The position numbers were made by a program, and so were the translations under genes. DNA of 64,000 bases from Gemmatimonadota bacterium (GTDB lineage: Bacteria > Gemmatimonadota > Gemmatimonadetes > Gemmatimonadales > Gemmatimonadaceae): the NCBI GenBank assembly GCA_016719105.1, contig JADKAQ010000019.1, positions 62,001-126,000 on the forward strand. The letters run 5' to 3'. Each line of letters begins with the position of its first letter. Positions within the stretch are counted from its first letter, which is position 1. Shown one piece after another: positions 1 through 8,523 of this stretch. The notes beneath the pieces are model-generated. The model was given only the letters and a program-made list of their open reading frames with translations, had not been told where the DNA came from and made no database searches.

Positions 1-401
1 AAGCACAGCGGCACCTTCACCGGCAACCCGCTCTCGCTCGCCACCGGATGTCGCTGCTCACACGCGAGGCCTTCGACGACCTCGAGGCCAAGGGCGCCCG
101 GTTGCGCGACGGGCTCGAACGGGTGCGGCGCGACCTCGGGATCGTGGGGCGCGTAGAGGGGCGCGGGTCGGTCTCGTCGCTGCATCTCTCCGAATTGCAG
201 CCGACGAACTATCGCGAACTGTCGGCGATGATGACGCCCGAATACCAAGCGCGCCTGGCCGCCTACCAGAAGTTGCTCCTGGCAGAAGGGCTGCTCACGA
301 TGCGTGCCCTCTTCGTCGGCTCCACGCCCATGACCAACGACGACATCGACCTCACGATCGAGGGGGTGCGGCGCGCACTCACCGCCCTCGCGCGCAGCTG
401 A
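1..401 (+). pseudogene. class-III PLP aminotransferase, C-terminal part, frameshifted
   Basis: The window opens inside this gene. Frame 1 reads KHSGTFTGNPLSLATG, the segment that follows the PLP lysine region in glutamate-1-semialdehyde aminomutase-type class-III aminotransferases. The rest (MSLLTREAFDDLEAKGARL onward, from 48) lies in frame 3 and ends at the stop at 399-401. Inserting one base in the GG at about 46-47 would join the two frames into one protein matching the family's C-terminal domain. The family moves amino groups using pyridoxal phosphate; the substrate cannot be judged from this fragment. The next gene (MFS transporter) starts about 45 bases downstream. The ATG at 48 is unlikely to be a true start. 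The break may be a sequencing error in a short G run or a genuine pseudogene. Confidence 0.75.
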
Positions 402-446
402 GATGACCTCCGCTCAGCGCGATTTCCTCCTCGAGTCACCCACCAC

Positions 447-1667
447 GTGACCACCGCTCCCGGCGCCATCGCCCCCTCGCCCATCCGATGGCGCATGCCG
501 ATCGCGCTCCTCATGGTCTCGGTGGTCAACTGGTTCGACCGATCGGCCATGTCGCTCGCCCTCCCGAAGATCATCGCCGAGCGTGGATGGACGACGGCGG
601 AGATCGGCGCAAACGGCGGGCGACTGATCTCGATGTTCTTCCTGGGCTACGGGCTCGCCAACATCCTGCTCAGTCCCATCGCCGAGCGCTTCGGGCCCCG
701 CAAGGCGCTCATGGTCTCGGTGATCGCCTTCTCCATCGCCACGGCGCTCAACGCACCGTTAGGCACCTCGATCGCTGCCCTGGTGGCGCTTCGATTCCTC
801 CTCGGCGTCTCGGAAGGGATCCACTTCCCGATGGCGGGGGCGATCGTCAGCCGCTGGTTCCCCGCCAACGAGCGGTCGCGGGCCAACGGCATCTACATCT
901 TCGGCATCCAGGGGGCGGTCATCGCGGGCCCGTTCCTCATGGTCCCGCTCATCGATCACTTCGGGTGGCGCAGCATGTTCGTCGCGCTCGGCGCCCTCGG
1001 CCTGCTGCTCGCGCTCCCGGCGGTCGTGGGCATCCTGCGCGACGACGGCCCCTACCTCGGCAACGACTCGGCTGCAGGCGCCCCGTCGCCATGGGCGGTC
1101 TTCCGCGATCCCAGCTACCTGTTGGTGCTGGCGGCGGGGATACTCGCCAACATCGTGATCTACGGATTGCTCACCTGGCTCCCGACCTACCTCGCCGAGG
1201 GGCGGCGCGTCCCGTTCGCCGATCTCGCCGCGAGCGCCTCGGCGCCATTCTGGATGGGGGCAGTGGCAATCCCCATTTGGGCCGTGCTGGGCGACCGGAT
1301 GAATCGTCGCGCCCTCTTTGCCAGCGTGGGGAGCGGGATCGCGGGGGCGGGCGTCTACTTCGCCGCGCACGCGTCGAGCGTTGGCATCACGGTGGCCATT
1401 CTTTCCCTCGCCATGTTCTTCCAGACCGCGTACCAGACGTCGGAGTACGCGCTGGTGCAGCGCATCCTCCCGCCGGCGCGGGTGGGGGCAGCCACTGGGC
1501 TGTACAACGGCCTGGCGATCATCGTCGGTGGAGCCGGCGGGACGGCGCTCATTGGCGGGATCGTCGAGGCCACCGGGAGCTACGACAGCGGGCTGATGGT
1601 CGTGGTGGCCGCCGGCCTGCTCAACGTGGTGGTGCTCGGACTGCTCGCGCGCCGCATCAACTACTGA
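447..1667 (+). CDS. MFS transporter, anion:cation symporter-like
   Basis: This is a 406-residue major facilitator superfamily permease. It has about twelve hydrophobic segments, beginning at PIALLMVSVVNWFDRSAMSLALP, with the loop-2 region AERFGPRKALMVS, the helix-4 motif RFLLGVSEGIHFPMAGAIVSRW, and a central hydrophilic loop near residues 190-210. The motif order resembles the ACS family that imports sugar acids or other organic anions with protons; the substrate is unknown. The start is a GTG at 447 without a clear Shine-Dalgarno. An ATG at 495 just before the first helix is an alternative. It lies between an aminotransferase remnant and a secreted S9 peptidase on the same strand, so scavenging of an organic acid or peptide product is possible but not shown. 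Confidence 0.85.
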   Translation: MTTAPGAIAPSPIRWRMPIALLMVSVVNWFDRSAMSLALPKIIAERGWTTAEIGANGGRLISMFFLGYGLANILLSPIAERFGPRKALMVSVIAFSIATALNAPLGTSIAALVALRFLLGVSEGIHFPMAGAIVSRWFPANERSRANGIYIFGIQGAVIAGPFLMVPLIDHFGWRSMFVALGALGLLLALPAVVGILRDDGPYLGNDSAAGAPSPWAVFRDPSYLLVLAAGILANIVIYGLLTWLPTYLAEGRRVPFADLAASASAPFWMGAVAIPIWAVLGDRMNRRALFASVGSGIAGAGVYFAAHASSVGITVAILSLAMFFQTAYQTSEYALVQRILPPARVGAATGLYNGLAIIVGGAGGTALIGGIVEATGSYDSGLMVVVAAGLLNVVVLGLLARRINY

Positions 1668-1682
1668 ACTCCTCGCACGCAC

Positions 1683-4052
1683 ATGTCCGTACCGTTGCAA
1701 CTCGTGACCGCCGCGCTCGCCGTCGTGCAGGTGCAGCTGCCGGCCCAGCACGTGGAACAGATGCCGGCGGAGACCTACGCGCGCGCCGAGCAGATGATGC
1801 CGACGCGCGGCGCGGAACTGGTGCTGCAGGATCGCATCGTTCCGCAATGGATTGCCGGGAGCGATCGCTTCTGGTATCGCGTGACCACGGCGCGCGGGAG
1901 TGCCTTCGTGTACGTCGATCCGGCGCGCCGCGTCCGGCGTCCGGCGTTCGATCATGCGCGTTTGGCCGCGGCGCTGTCCAAGGTCGCAGACACCGTCGTC
2001 GTCGCCGATTCGCTCCCATTCCGAACGCTGGGCTGGCAGGAAGAGGGGAAGGTCACGCGCGTGACGGTGAGCGTGCGGCGCAAGAACTGGCGGTGCGAGC
2101 TGGGCACCTACCAATGCATTGCCGCCGAGCAACCCGCGGCCGCCAACCCCAACGAAACACTGTCGCCCGATGGCAAGTGGGCGCTCTTTCTCGAGCATTA
2201 CAACCTCTGGCTACGCAACACCGCCACCGGTGAGCGGCGCGCGCTCACGACTGACGGCGTGCGCCGCCATGAGTACGCGGGCTCCGTCGAGTACAGCACC
2301 GAGTGGGTGACCAATGCGCGCAACGGCTATCCTGCGCCGCCAGTGGCCCTCTGGTCTGCCGATTCGCGGCGCGTGCTCGTGCAGAAAGTCGACCAGCGCA
2401 TGGTGCCGGAGACGCACCTGGTGCAGACGATCCGCGACACCGGCGTGCGCCCCAGGCTCTGGTCGTTTGCCTTCCCGTTCCCGGGTGACTCGCTGGCGCG
2501 CGCCACCTGGTGGGTGTTCGACATCACGACGGGTCGCGCGGTAGCGGGCGACGCGCCACCGATGGAGCTGGGGATCGTGCCGCTGCTGGCGTCCGGCGAA
2601 GCGTGGTGGGGCGATTCAGCGGGGACCACCGCGTACTACGTCGAACGCGGGCGCGGGGCCCGTGCCTGGTGGCTCAAGGCCCTCGATGCAGCGACCGGGC
2701 GCACCCGCACCATCGCGGAGGAGCGCGGCACCATGCTGGTGGAACCCGCGCCGGCGGTCGGCGCTCCGCCACTGGTGCGCGTGACCCCCGACGGGTCGGA
2801 AGTCATCTGGTTCTCGGAGCGAGACGGATGGGCCCACCTCTACCTCGTGGATGCAGCCACCGGGCAGGTGAAGCACCAGATCACCAAGGGCGAGTGGGTG
2901 GTGCGAGACATCGTGAAGCTCGATGCGCGCGCACGGACGCTCTGGTTCACGGCGTCGGGACGCGAGCCGGGGCGCGATCCCTACCTGCTGCATCTCTATT
3001 CCATCCGTTTCGACGGCACGGGGCTCACGCTGCTCACCCCGGAGGATGCGCAGCACCAGGTCACGCTCGGCGCGGGCGGCGGCTGGGTCGTGGATCGCAT
3101 GAGTCGCCCCGACCTGGCGCCGGTGACGGTGGCCCGCTCGCTCGACGGCAAGACGGTGGTGCCGCTGGAGCGAGCCGACCTCACCCGGCTCTTGGCCGCG
3201 GGCTTTCGATGGCCCGAGCGGTTCGTCACCAAGGCGGCCGACGGCATGACCGACATCTACGGCATCATGTTCAAGCCGTCGAACTTCGATTCCACCAGGC
3301 GCTATCCGATCATCGAGGAGATCTATCCCGGGCCGCAACGCATCAACGTGCAGAAGACGTTCGTCGCGGGGAGCGAGGACCAGTCGCACGCCGAGCTGGG
3401 CGTGATCAGCATCCGCATCGATGGACGGGGCACGCCGTTGCGCTCCAGGGCGTTCCACGCCTACGCCCACGGCCACCTCGAGAACGACGGTGGCCTGGAG
3501 GATCATGTCGCCGCCCTGCGTCAGCTGGCGGCCACCCGTCCCTGGATGGACCTGGAGCGAGTGGGGATCTTCGGTAGTTCGGGGGGCGGCTTTGGCTCGG
3601 TGCGCGCGATGCTCACGTACCCCGACTTCTACAAGGTGGGGGTGAGCGCCAGCGGCAATCACGACATCCGCGGCTATCTCGCCCTGTGGGGCGAGACATA
3701 CCAGGGCTATCCGGTGAGTGAGGACTATCTCGCCCCCGCCAACTGGACGTTGGCCGGGAAGCTCAAGGGGAAGCTCCTCCTGGCCTACGGAGAGCTGGAC
3801 GACAACGTCGCCCCCGCCCACACGTTGCAGCTGATCGACGCCCTCACGCGCGCCAACCGGGACTACGACCTGCTCATCGCCACCAACGGGTCGCACTACA
3901 TGGCCGCCAACACCTACTTCCGGCGCCGGCGGTGGGACTACTTCGTGCGGCACCTCATCGGGATGACGCCCCCCGACCACTACCTCATCACGACGCCCGC
4001 GGAGTACGAGCACAGCGGCACGCCACCCGACGTGCCGCGCCGGCGTCCCTGA
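1683..4052 (+). CDS. secreted prolyl oligopeptidase-family (S9, DPP-IV-like) serine peptidase
   Basis: This 789-residue protein has an N-terminal hydrophobic stretch ending near APAQ-type residues (about 1-22) consistent with a signal peptide. A DPP-IV-like beta-propeller (about 80-500) carries repeated blade motifs such as SPDGKWALFLEHYNLWL and VTPDGSEVIWFSERDGWAHL. The C-terminal alpha/beta-hydrolase domain (about 540-775) holds the nucleophile in GSSGG (Ser633), the acid in GELDDNVAP (Asp706 or Asp707) and the base in NGSHYM (His738). Family members cleave after proline or alanine from peptide N-termini or act as broad oligopeptidases in the periplasm. The start ATG is 15 bases after the MFS stop, so the two may be co-transcribed. 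The length is normal for the family. Confidence 0.92.
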   Translation: MSVPLQLVTAALAVVQVQLPAQHVEQMPAETYARAEQMMPTRGAELVLQDRIVPQWIAGSDRFWYRVTTARGSAFVYVDPARRVRRPAFDHARLAAALSKVADTVVVADSLPFRTLGWQEEGKVTRVTVSVRRKNWRCELGTYQCIAAEQPAAANPNETLSPDGKWALFLEHYNLWLRNTATGERRALTTDGVRRHEYAGSVEYSTEWVTNARNGYPAPPVALWSADSRRVLVQKVDQRMVPETHLVQTIRDTGVRPRLWSFAFPFPGDSLARATWWVFDITTGRAVAGDAPPMELGIVPLLASGEAWWGDSAGTTAYYVERGRGARAWWLKALDAATGRTRTIAEERGTMLVEPAPAVGAPPLVRVTPDGSEVIWFSERDGWAHLYLVDAATGQVKHQITKGEWVVRDIVKLDARARTLWFTASGREPGRDPYLLHLYSIRFDGTGLTLLTPEDAQHQVTLGAGGGWVVDRMSRPDLAPVTVARSLDGKTVVPLERADLTRLLAAGFRWPERFVTKAADGMTDIYGIMFKPSNFDSTRRYPIIEEIYPGPQRINVQKTFVAGSEDQSHAELGVISIRIDGRGTPLRSRAFHAYAHGHLENDGGLEDHVAALRQLAATRPWMDLERVGIFGSSGGGFGSVRAMLTYPDFYKVGVSASGNHDIRGYLALWGETYQGYPVSEDYLAPANWTLAGKLKGKLLLAYGELDDNVAPAHTLQLIDALTRANRDYDLLIATNGSHYMAANTYFRRRRWDYFVRHLIGMTPPDHYLITTPAEYEHSGTPPDVPRRRP

Positions 4053-4092
4053 CGACCGCGCCCCGGCAGTCGGCCGGCACGCGGCTGCTCGA

Positions 4093-4905
4093 CTAGGAGT
4101 TCGTGATGCCTAACAGCTGCCGCGCCTCGGCCGGGGTGGCGATCTCGCGTTGCAGCTCCTTGGCCAGGCGCACGGCGCGCTCCACCAGTTGCACGTTGGT
4201 CGCCAGCACCTTGTGCGAGTAGTAGAGATTGTCCTCGATCCCCACTCGGCAATGCCCGCCGAGGATCATGCCGAGGGTCGAGACCGGAAGCTGCGCGCGC
4301 CCCACGCCGATGCAGCTCCACTTGGCCCCCGCCGGCAGGAGGTTCATGAGCGTGAGCATGTTCTGCGGCGTGAACGAGAGCGCGTGCTGCACGCCGAGCA
4401 CGAAGTCGAAGAAGGGCGGATCATTGATGAGCCCCATCTTCCAGAGGCGCGTCCCCGCCTCGATGTGGCTGGCGTCGAAGCACTCGATCTCGGGGCGCAC
4501 GCCGTACTCCTGCATCTTCGCCGCCCAATACTCGGCGTAGTCGCTCCGGTTGATGTACGGCCCCTGCGGGAAGTTCACCGACCCCACGTTGAGGCTCATC
4601 ATGTCGGGCCGGAGGTCGACGGCGCGGATGCGTCCCTCGCGGTCGTCGAGTCCCCAGCCGGTGGACATCTGCACGATGAGCGTCGTGTGCTTGCGCAGCC
4701 CCTCGAGCACGCGCGCGTAGAAGTCGTAGTCGAGGCACGCCTGCTGGTTGGCGTCGCGGGCGTGGTAGTGCAGGATCGACGCACCAGCCTCCCAGCAGGC
4801 AATGCCCGTCTCGATCACTTCCTCGACGGTGACGGCGACGTGCGGGGTGTGCTCCTTGGTGGCCACCGGCCCGTTGGGGGCAACCGTTATGATCAGTTTG
4901 TCCAT
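4093..4905 (-). CDS. beta-keto acid cleavage enzyme (BKACE/DUF849)
   Basis: The protein is 270 residues from the ATG at 4905 (MDKLIITVAPNGPVATKEH). Upstream in-frame residues do not look like family sequence. BKACE enzymes are zinc-dependent and convert a beta-keto acid plus acetyl-CoA to acetoacetate plus a new CoA ester; the first known member is 3-keto-5-aminohexanoate cleavage enzyme. Visible signatures are the N-terminal TVAPNGPVATKEHTPHVAVT, the zinc HxH in ILHYHARDAN, the loop QMSTGWGLDDREGR, and ECFDASHIEAG. It is the last gene of a minus-strand run after a beta-oxidation bifunctional enzyme and a thiolase, so its substrate is probably a 3-keto acid formed in that pathway and its acetoacetate could feed the thiolase. 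The exact substrate cannot be read from sequence. Confidence 0.88.
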   Translation of the reverse strand: MDKLIITVAPNGPVATKEHTPHVAVTVEEVIETGIACWEAGASILHYHARDANQQACLDYDFYARVLEGLRKHTTLIVQMSTGWGLDDREGRIRAVDLRPDMMSLNVGSVNFPQGPYINRSDYAEYWAAKMQEYGVRPEIECFDASHIEAGTRLWKMGLINDPPFFDFVLGVQHALSFTPQNMLTLMNLLPAGAKWSCIGVGRAQLPVSTLGMILGGHCRVGIEDNLYYSHKVLATNVQLVERAVRLAKELQREIATPAEARQLLGITNS

Positions 4906-4984
4906 CGTGCCATCTCGTGGCCACCGGTGGTGGCGTTGGTAGTTAGGCAGCGCCCCCGCACGCACCGTGGACGCGGCGTGTCGC

Positions 4985-6160
4985 TCAGCACACCTCGAAG
5001 ACTCCCGCCGCCCCCATCCCACCACCGATGCACATCGTCACGCACACGCGTCGCGCGCCGCGGCGACGTCCCTCGATGAGCGCGTGTCCCGTGAGACGCT
5101 GCCCGCTCATCCCGTACGGGTGGCCCAGGGCGATCGCGCCGCCATTCACGTTGAGCCGGTCCATGGGAATCCCCAGCGTGTCGGCGCAGTACAGCACCTG
5201 CACGGCGAAGGCCTCGTTCAGTTCCCACAGGTCGATATCGGCCACGGTGAGCCCCAGGCGCGACAGCACCTTCGGGATCGCGTAGACCGGCCCGATTCCC
5301 ATCTCGTCGGGCTCGCACCCGGCCACCGCGAAGCCGAGGAAGGCGCCTAACGGCTGAAGCCCATTGGCCTGCGCGAAGCGCTCGCTCGTCACCACGCAGG
5401 CGCCGGCGCCGTCGCTGAACTGGCTGGCGTTGCCGGCGGAGATGACGCCGCCGGGAATGGCGGTGCGAATGTCCTTGATGCCGTCGTAGGTCGTCCCGGC
5501 GCGCAGTCCCTCGTCCACGCTCGACGTCACCACCTTCGTGCGGATCCCGTTCACCGGGTCGGCGACCCCCGCGGTGACGGTGATGGGGGCGATCTCGTCG
5601 GCGAACAGGCCGGCCGCCTGGGCGGCGCACGCCTTCTGTTGGCTGGCCGCGCCATACTCGTCCATGCGTTGCCTGGAGATGGCATAACGCTTCGCGACCG
5701 TCTCGGCCGTCTGCAGCATGGGCCAGTACAGCTCCGGCTTGTGCTCCGCGATCCAGCGTTCGGCGATCATGTGCGTGTTCATCTCCTGCTGCACGCACGA
5801 GATGCTCTCCACGCCCCCGGCCACGTACACCTCGCCTTCGCCCGCGATGATGCGCTGCGCCGCGAGGGCGATGGTCTGCAGCCCGCTCGAGCAGAATCGA
5901 TTGATCGTCATCCCGGCCACGCTCACCGGGAGCCCGGCGCGAATGGCGCACTGGCGCGCGATGTTGACGCCGGTGGCCCCTTCCGGGTTGGCGCACCCCA
6001 TCAGGACGTCTTCCACGAGCGCGGGATCGATCCTGGCACACTCCAGCGCGTGCTGCACGACGTGCCCGCCGAGGGTGGCCCCGTGGGTCATGTTGAACGC
6101 CCCCTTCCAGCTCTTGGTGAGCGGGGTTCGGGCGGTGGAGACGATCACGGCGCGGTTCAT
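4985..6160 (-). CDS. fadA: acetyl-CoA acyltransferase / thiolase
   Basis: This is a 391-residue thiolase starting at the ATG at 6160 (MNRAVIVSTARTPLTKSWKG), preceded by a good Shine-Dalgarno (TGGAGGAATG). It cleaves 3-ketoacyl-CoA with CoA to acetyl-CoA and a shortened acyl-CoA, the last beta-oxidation step. The acyl-accepting cysteine is in NRFCSSGLQ. The catalytic His is in GGAIALGHPYGMSG and the second Cys in CVTMCIGGGMGAAG. It lies 25 bases downstream of the bifunctional hydratase/dehydrogenase and upstream of the BKACE gene, all on the minus strand, making a compact degradation operon. A biosynthetic acetoacetyl-CoA thiolase is the main alternative, but the partner gene favours the fadA role. 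Confidence 0.93.
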   Translation of the reverse strand: MNRAVIVSTARTPLTKSWKGAFNMTHGATLGGHVVQHALECARIDPALVEDVLMGCANPEGATGVNIARQCAIRAGLPVSVAGMTINRFCSSGLQTIALAAQRIIAGEGEVYVAGGVESISCVQQEMNTHMIAERWIAEHKPELYWPMLQTAETVAKRYAISRQRMDEYGAASQQKACAAQAAGLFADEIAPITVTAGVADPVNGIRTKVVTSSVDEGLRAGTTYDGIKDIRTAIPGGVISAGNASQFSDGAGACVVTSERFAQANGLQPLGAFLGFAVAGCEPDEMGIGPVYAIPKVLSRLGLTVADIDLWELNEAFAVQVLYCADTLGIPMDRLNVNGGAIALGHPYGMSGQRLTGHALIEGRRRGARRVCVTMCIGGGMGAAGVFEVC

Positions 6161-6185
6161 CGGGGCATTCCTCCAGTCATGGCGC

Positions 6186-8291
6186 TCACGTAAACCGCTT
6201 GCCGTCGGCCACCAACGCAGCCAGAAGCGGCGCGGGGCGCCAGAAGTCGGCGTCGTCGTTAGGGTTGCGGGCAAAGCGCTTCATCGCCTCGACCACGTTG
6301 AAGAGCCCCTGGCTGTCGGCGTAGCAGAGCGGGCCCCCCCGATGGATCGGGAAGCCGTAGCCGGTGAGGTAGACGATGTCCACGTCGCTCGCCTTGTTGG
6401 CGATCCCTTCCTCGAGCAGGCGCGCGGCTTCGTTGACCAGCGCATACACCAGGCGGTGCACGATCTCGTCGTCGCTGATCCGGCGAGGCGCGATGCCTAA
6501 CGCCCGCCGGTGCTCGGCGAGCAGTTGCTCCACCACCGGCGACGGGATCGCATCGCGCTTGCCCGGCACGTAGTCGTACCACCCCGCCCCGGTCTTCTGC
6601 CCGAAGCGCCCCGCCTCGCACACCACGTCGGCCGACCGGCTGTACTTCATGGTGGGATGCTCGACGTAGCGCCGCTTGCGAATGGCCCAGCCGATGTCGT
6701 TCCCCGCCAGGTCGCTCATGCGGAAGACCCCCATCGCGAAGCCGAACTTCTCCAGCGCCCGGTCCACCTGCGATGGCGACGCCCCTTCATCGAGCAGGAA
6801 GCCCGCCTGGCGGAAGTACTGCTCGATCATGCGATTGCCGATGAAGCCGTCGCACACACCGGCGACGACCGCCGTCTTCTTGATCGTCTTGGCCACCCCC
6901 ATCACCGTCGCCAGCACGTCCTTCCCCGTCGCGGCGCCGCGCACCACCTCGAGCAGCTTCATCACGTTGGCCGGACTGAAGAAGTGCAGTCCCAACACGT
7001 CGGCCGGCCGCTTCGTGATGGATGCGATGTGGTTGATGTCGAGCGTCGAGGTGTTGCTGGCGAGGATGGCGCCGGGCTTGGCGACCGCGTCCAGCTTGGT
7101 GAAGACCGCCTCCTTCACCCCCATCTCCTCGAAGACCGCCTCGATGATGAGGTCCGCATCGCGCAGCGCCTCGTAGCTGAGCGTGGGCGTGAGCAGCGCC
7201 AGGCGCGCCTCGCAGGTGGCTTGGTCGAGCTTCCCCTTCTTCACCTGCCCTTCGTAGTTCTTGCGGATGACGCCGAGTCCGCGATCGAGCGCCTCCTGCG
7301 TGGTCTCCAGGATCGTGACCGGAATGCCGGCGTTGAGGAAGTTCATGGCGATCCCGCCCCCCATCGTGCCGGCGCCGATGATCCCCACCGCGGCCACCTG
7401 CCTAACGGGAGTCCCCTCGGGAACGTCGGGGATCTTGCTCGCCGCACGCTCGGCGAAGAAGGCGTGGCGCAGCGCCGCCGATTCTGGCGTCGCCATGAGT
7501 GCGACGAACAGCTCGCGTTCGCGGGCCATCCCGGCATCGAACGGCAAGGCCACGGCGCCCTGCACCGCATCCACGCACTTGGACGGCGCGGGGAAGTGCG
7601 GCGCCATCGCCTTGACCGTGTTGCGCGCAAACTGGAAGTACGCGTCGGCGTCACCGTGCGTGGCCGGGAGGTCGCGCACCCTGGGAAGCGGAGCGCCTGC
7701 GGTGTGCTTCGCTCCCATCTCGGTGGCGAAGGCCACCGCGCCGATCATGAGGTCGCCCTCGATGACCGCGTCGAAGAGGCGTTGCCCCGGCACGCGCGCC
7801 AGGACGTCGCTCTTCACCGGCTCACCACTCACGATCATGTTGAGCGCGGTTTCCACGCCGAGCACGCGCGGCAAACGCTGCGTTCCACCAGCGCCGGGGA
7901 GCAGGCCGAGCTTCACCTCGGGAAGGGCGATGCTGGCGCCTGGTGAAACGACCCGGTAGTGACAGGCGAGCGCCAGTTCGAGCCCTCCCCCCATCGCCAC
8001 CGAATGAATGGCGGCGATGACCGGCTTGCCGCAGCGCTCCACGAGCAGGACCAGGCTGTTGAGGTTCGGCTCGGCGTATGCCTTGGGCGTCCCGAACTCG
8101 CGGATGTCGGCCCCGCCGGAGAAGGCCTTGCCCGCGCCGGTGAGGACGATCGCCTGGACCGATGGATCGGCCTCGGCGCCGCTGATGGCGCTCGCCACGG
8201 CCGATCGTGTGGCAAGGCTCAGCCCATTGACCGGCGGGTTGTCGAGCGTGATGACGGCGGTGCTGCCCAGGATGCTGTAGGTGGCGCTCAT
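6186..8291 (-). CDS. fadB: bifunctional enoyl-CoA hydratase / 3-hydroxyacyl-CoA dehydrogenase
   Basis: This 701-residue multifunctional beta-oxidation enzyme has an N-terminal crotonase domain (about 1-185) with GAGKAFSGGADIREF and the oxyanion/catalytic stretch HSVAMGGGLELALA plus PEVKLGLLPGAGGTQRLPR. A Rossmann NAD domain (about 290-475) follows with VGIIGAGTMGGGIAMNF, HFFSPANVMKLLEVV and GFIGNRM, then two C-terminal 3HCDH helical repeats. The domain order is that of the peroxisomal MFE-1/FadJ type. It hydrates trans-2-enoyl-CoA and oxidises the product to 3-ketoacyl-CoA for the adjacent thiolase. It is the first gene of the fadB-fadA-BKACE run. FadJ is an equally acceptable name. The start ATG at 8291 has no strong Shine-Dalgarno. 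Confidence 0.93.
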   Translation of the reverse strand: MSATYSILGSTAVITLDNPPVNGLSLATRSAVASAISGAEADPSVQAIVLTGAGKAFSGGADIREFGTPKAYAEPNLNSLVLLVERCGKPVIAAIHSVAMGGGLELALACHYRVVSPGASIALPEVKLGLLPGAGGTQRLPRVLGVETALNMIVSGEPVKSDVLARVPGQRLFDAVIEGDLMIGAVAFATEMGAKHTAGAPLPRVRDLPATHGDADAYFQFARNTVKAMAPHFPAPSKCVDAVQGAVALPFDAGMARERELFVALMATPESAALRHAFFAERAASKIPDVPEGTPVRQVAAVGIIGAGTMGGGIAMNFLNAGIPVTILETTQEALDRGLGVIRKNYEGQVKKGKLDQATCEARLALLTPTLSYEALRDADLIIEAVFEEMGVKEAVFTKLDAVAKPGAILASNTSTLDINHIASITKRPADVLGLHFFSPANVMKLLEVVRGAATGKDVLATVMGVAKTIKKTAVVAGVCDGFIGNRMIEQYFRQAGFLLDEGASPSQVDRALEKFGFAMGVFRMSDLAGNDIGWAIRKRRYVEHPTMKYSRSADVVCEAGRFGQKTGAGWYDYVPGKRDAIPSPVVEQLLAEHRRALGIAPRRISDDEIVHRLVYALVNEAARLLEEGIANKASDVDIVYLTGYGFPIHRGGPLCYADSQGLFNVVEAMKRFARNPNDDADFWRPAPLLAALVADGKRFT

Positions 8292-8400
8292 GTCAGTGCG
8301 GGTCCGTGTCGGCCTCTGCGGCGAGGCGACATATTGCAGCCGATCTCAGCGCCACGACAGGGCGCGCGCGCCAGTCCGTGTCGGCTCCGCAGCCTCCGGC

Positions 8401-8466
8401 GCCACGCGCACGCCACGCGCACGCCACGCGCACGCCACGCGCACGCCACGCGCACGCCACGCGCTC
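8401..8466. repeat. tandem repeat, 11-bp unit x 6
   Basis: Six head-to-tail copies of GCCACGCGCAC (the last copy has one A-to-T change) fill the gap between the divergent fadB-like gene and the amidohydrolase gene. The array lies about 60 bases upstream of the amidohydrolase start and about 110 bases upstream of the fadB start. Copy-number change here would alter spacing in both promoter regions. No reading frame is implied. Confidence 0.9.
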
Positions 8467-8523
8467 GACGCACGCTGACCGCGCCGTCCCGACGTCGACC
8501 CGTCCTCCTCTCGCACCCGCCGC

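Noticed and set aside
488..2233. Long open frames overlapping the MFS and S9 genes (plus and minus strands)
   Set aside because: They are Arg/Pro/His-rich shadows caused by high G+C; the overlapped genes have clear domain motifs.
8401..8466. CRISPR-like array
   Set aside because: The repeats are 11 bp, directly adjacent and without spacers, so this is a simple tandem repeat.
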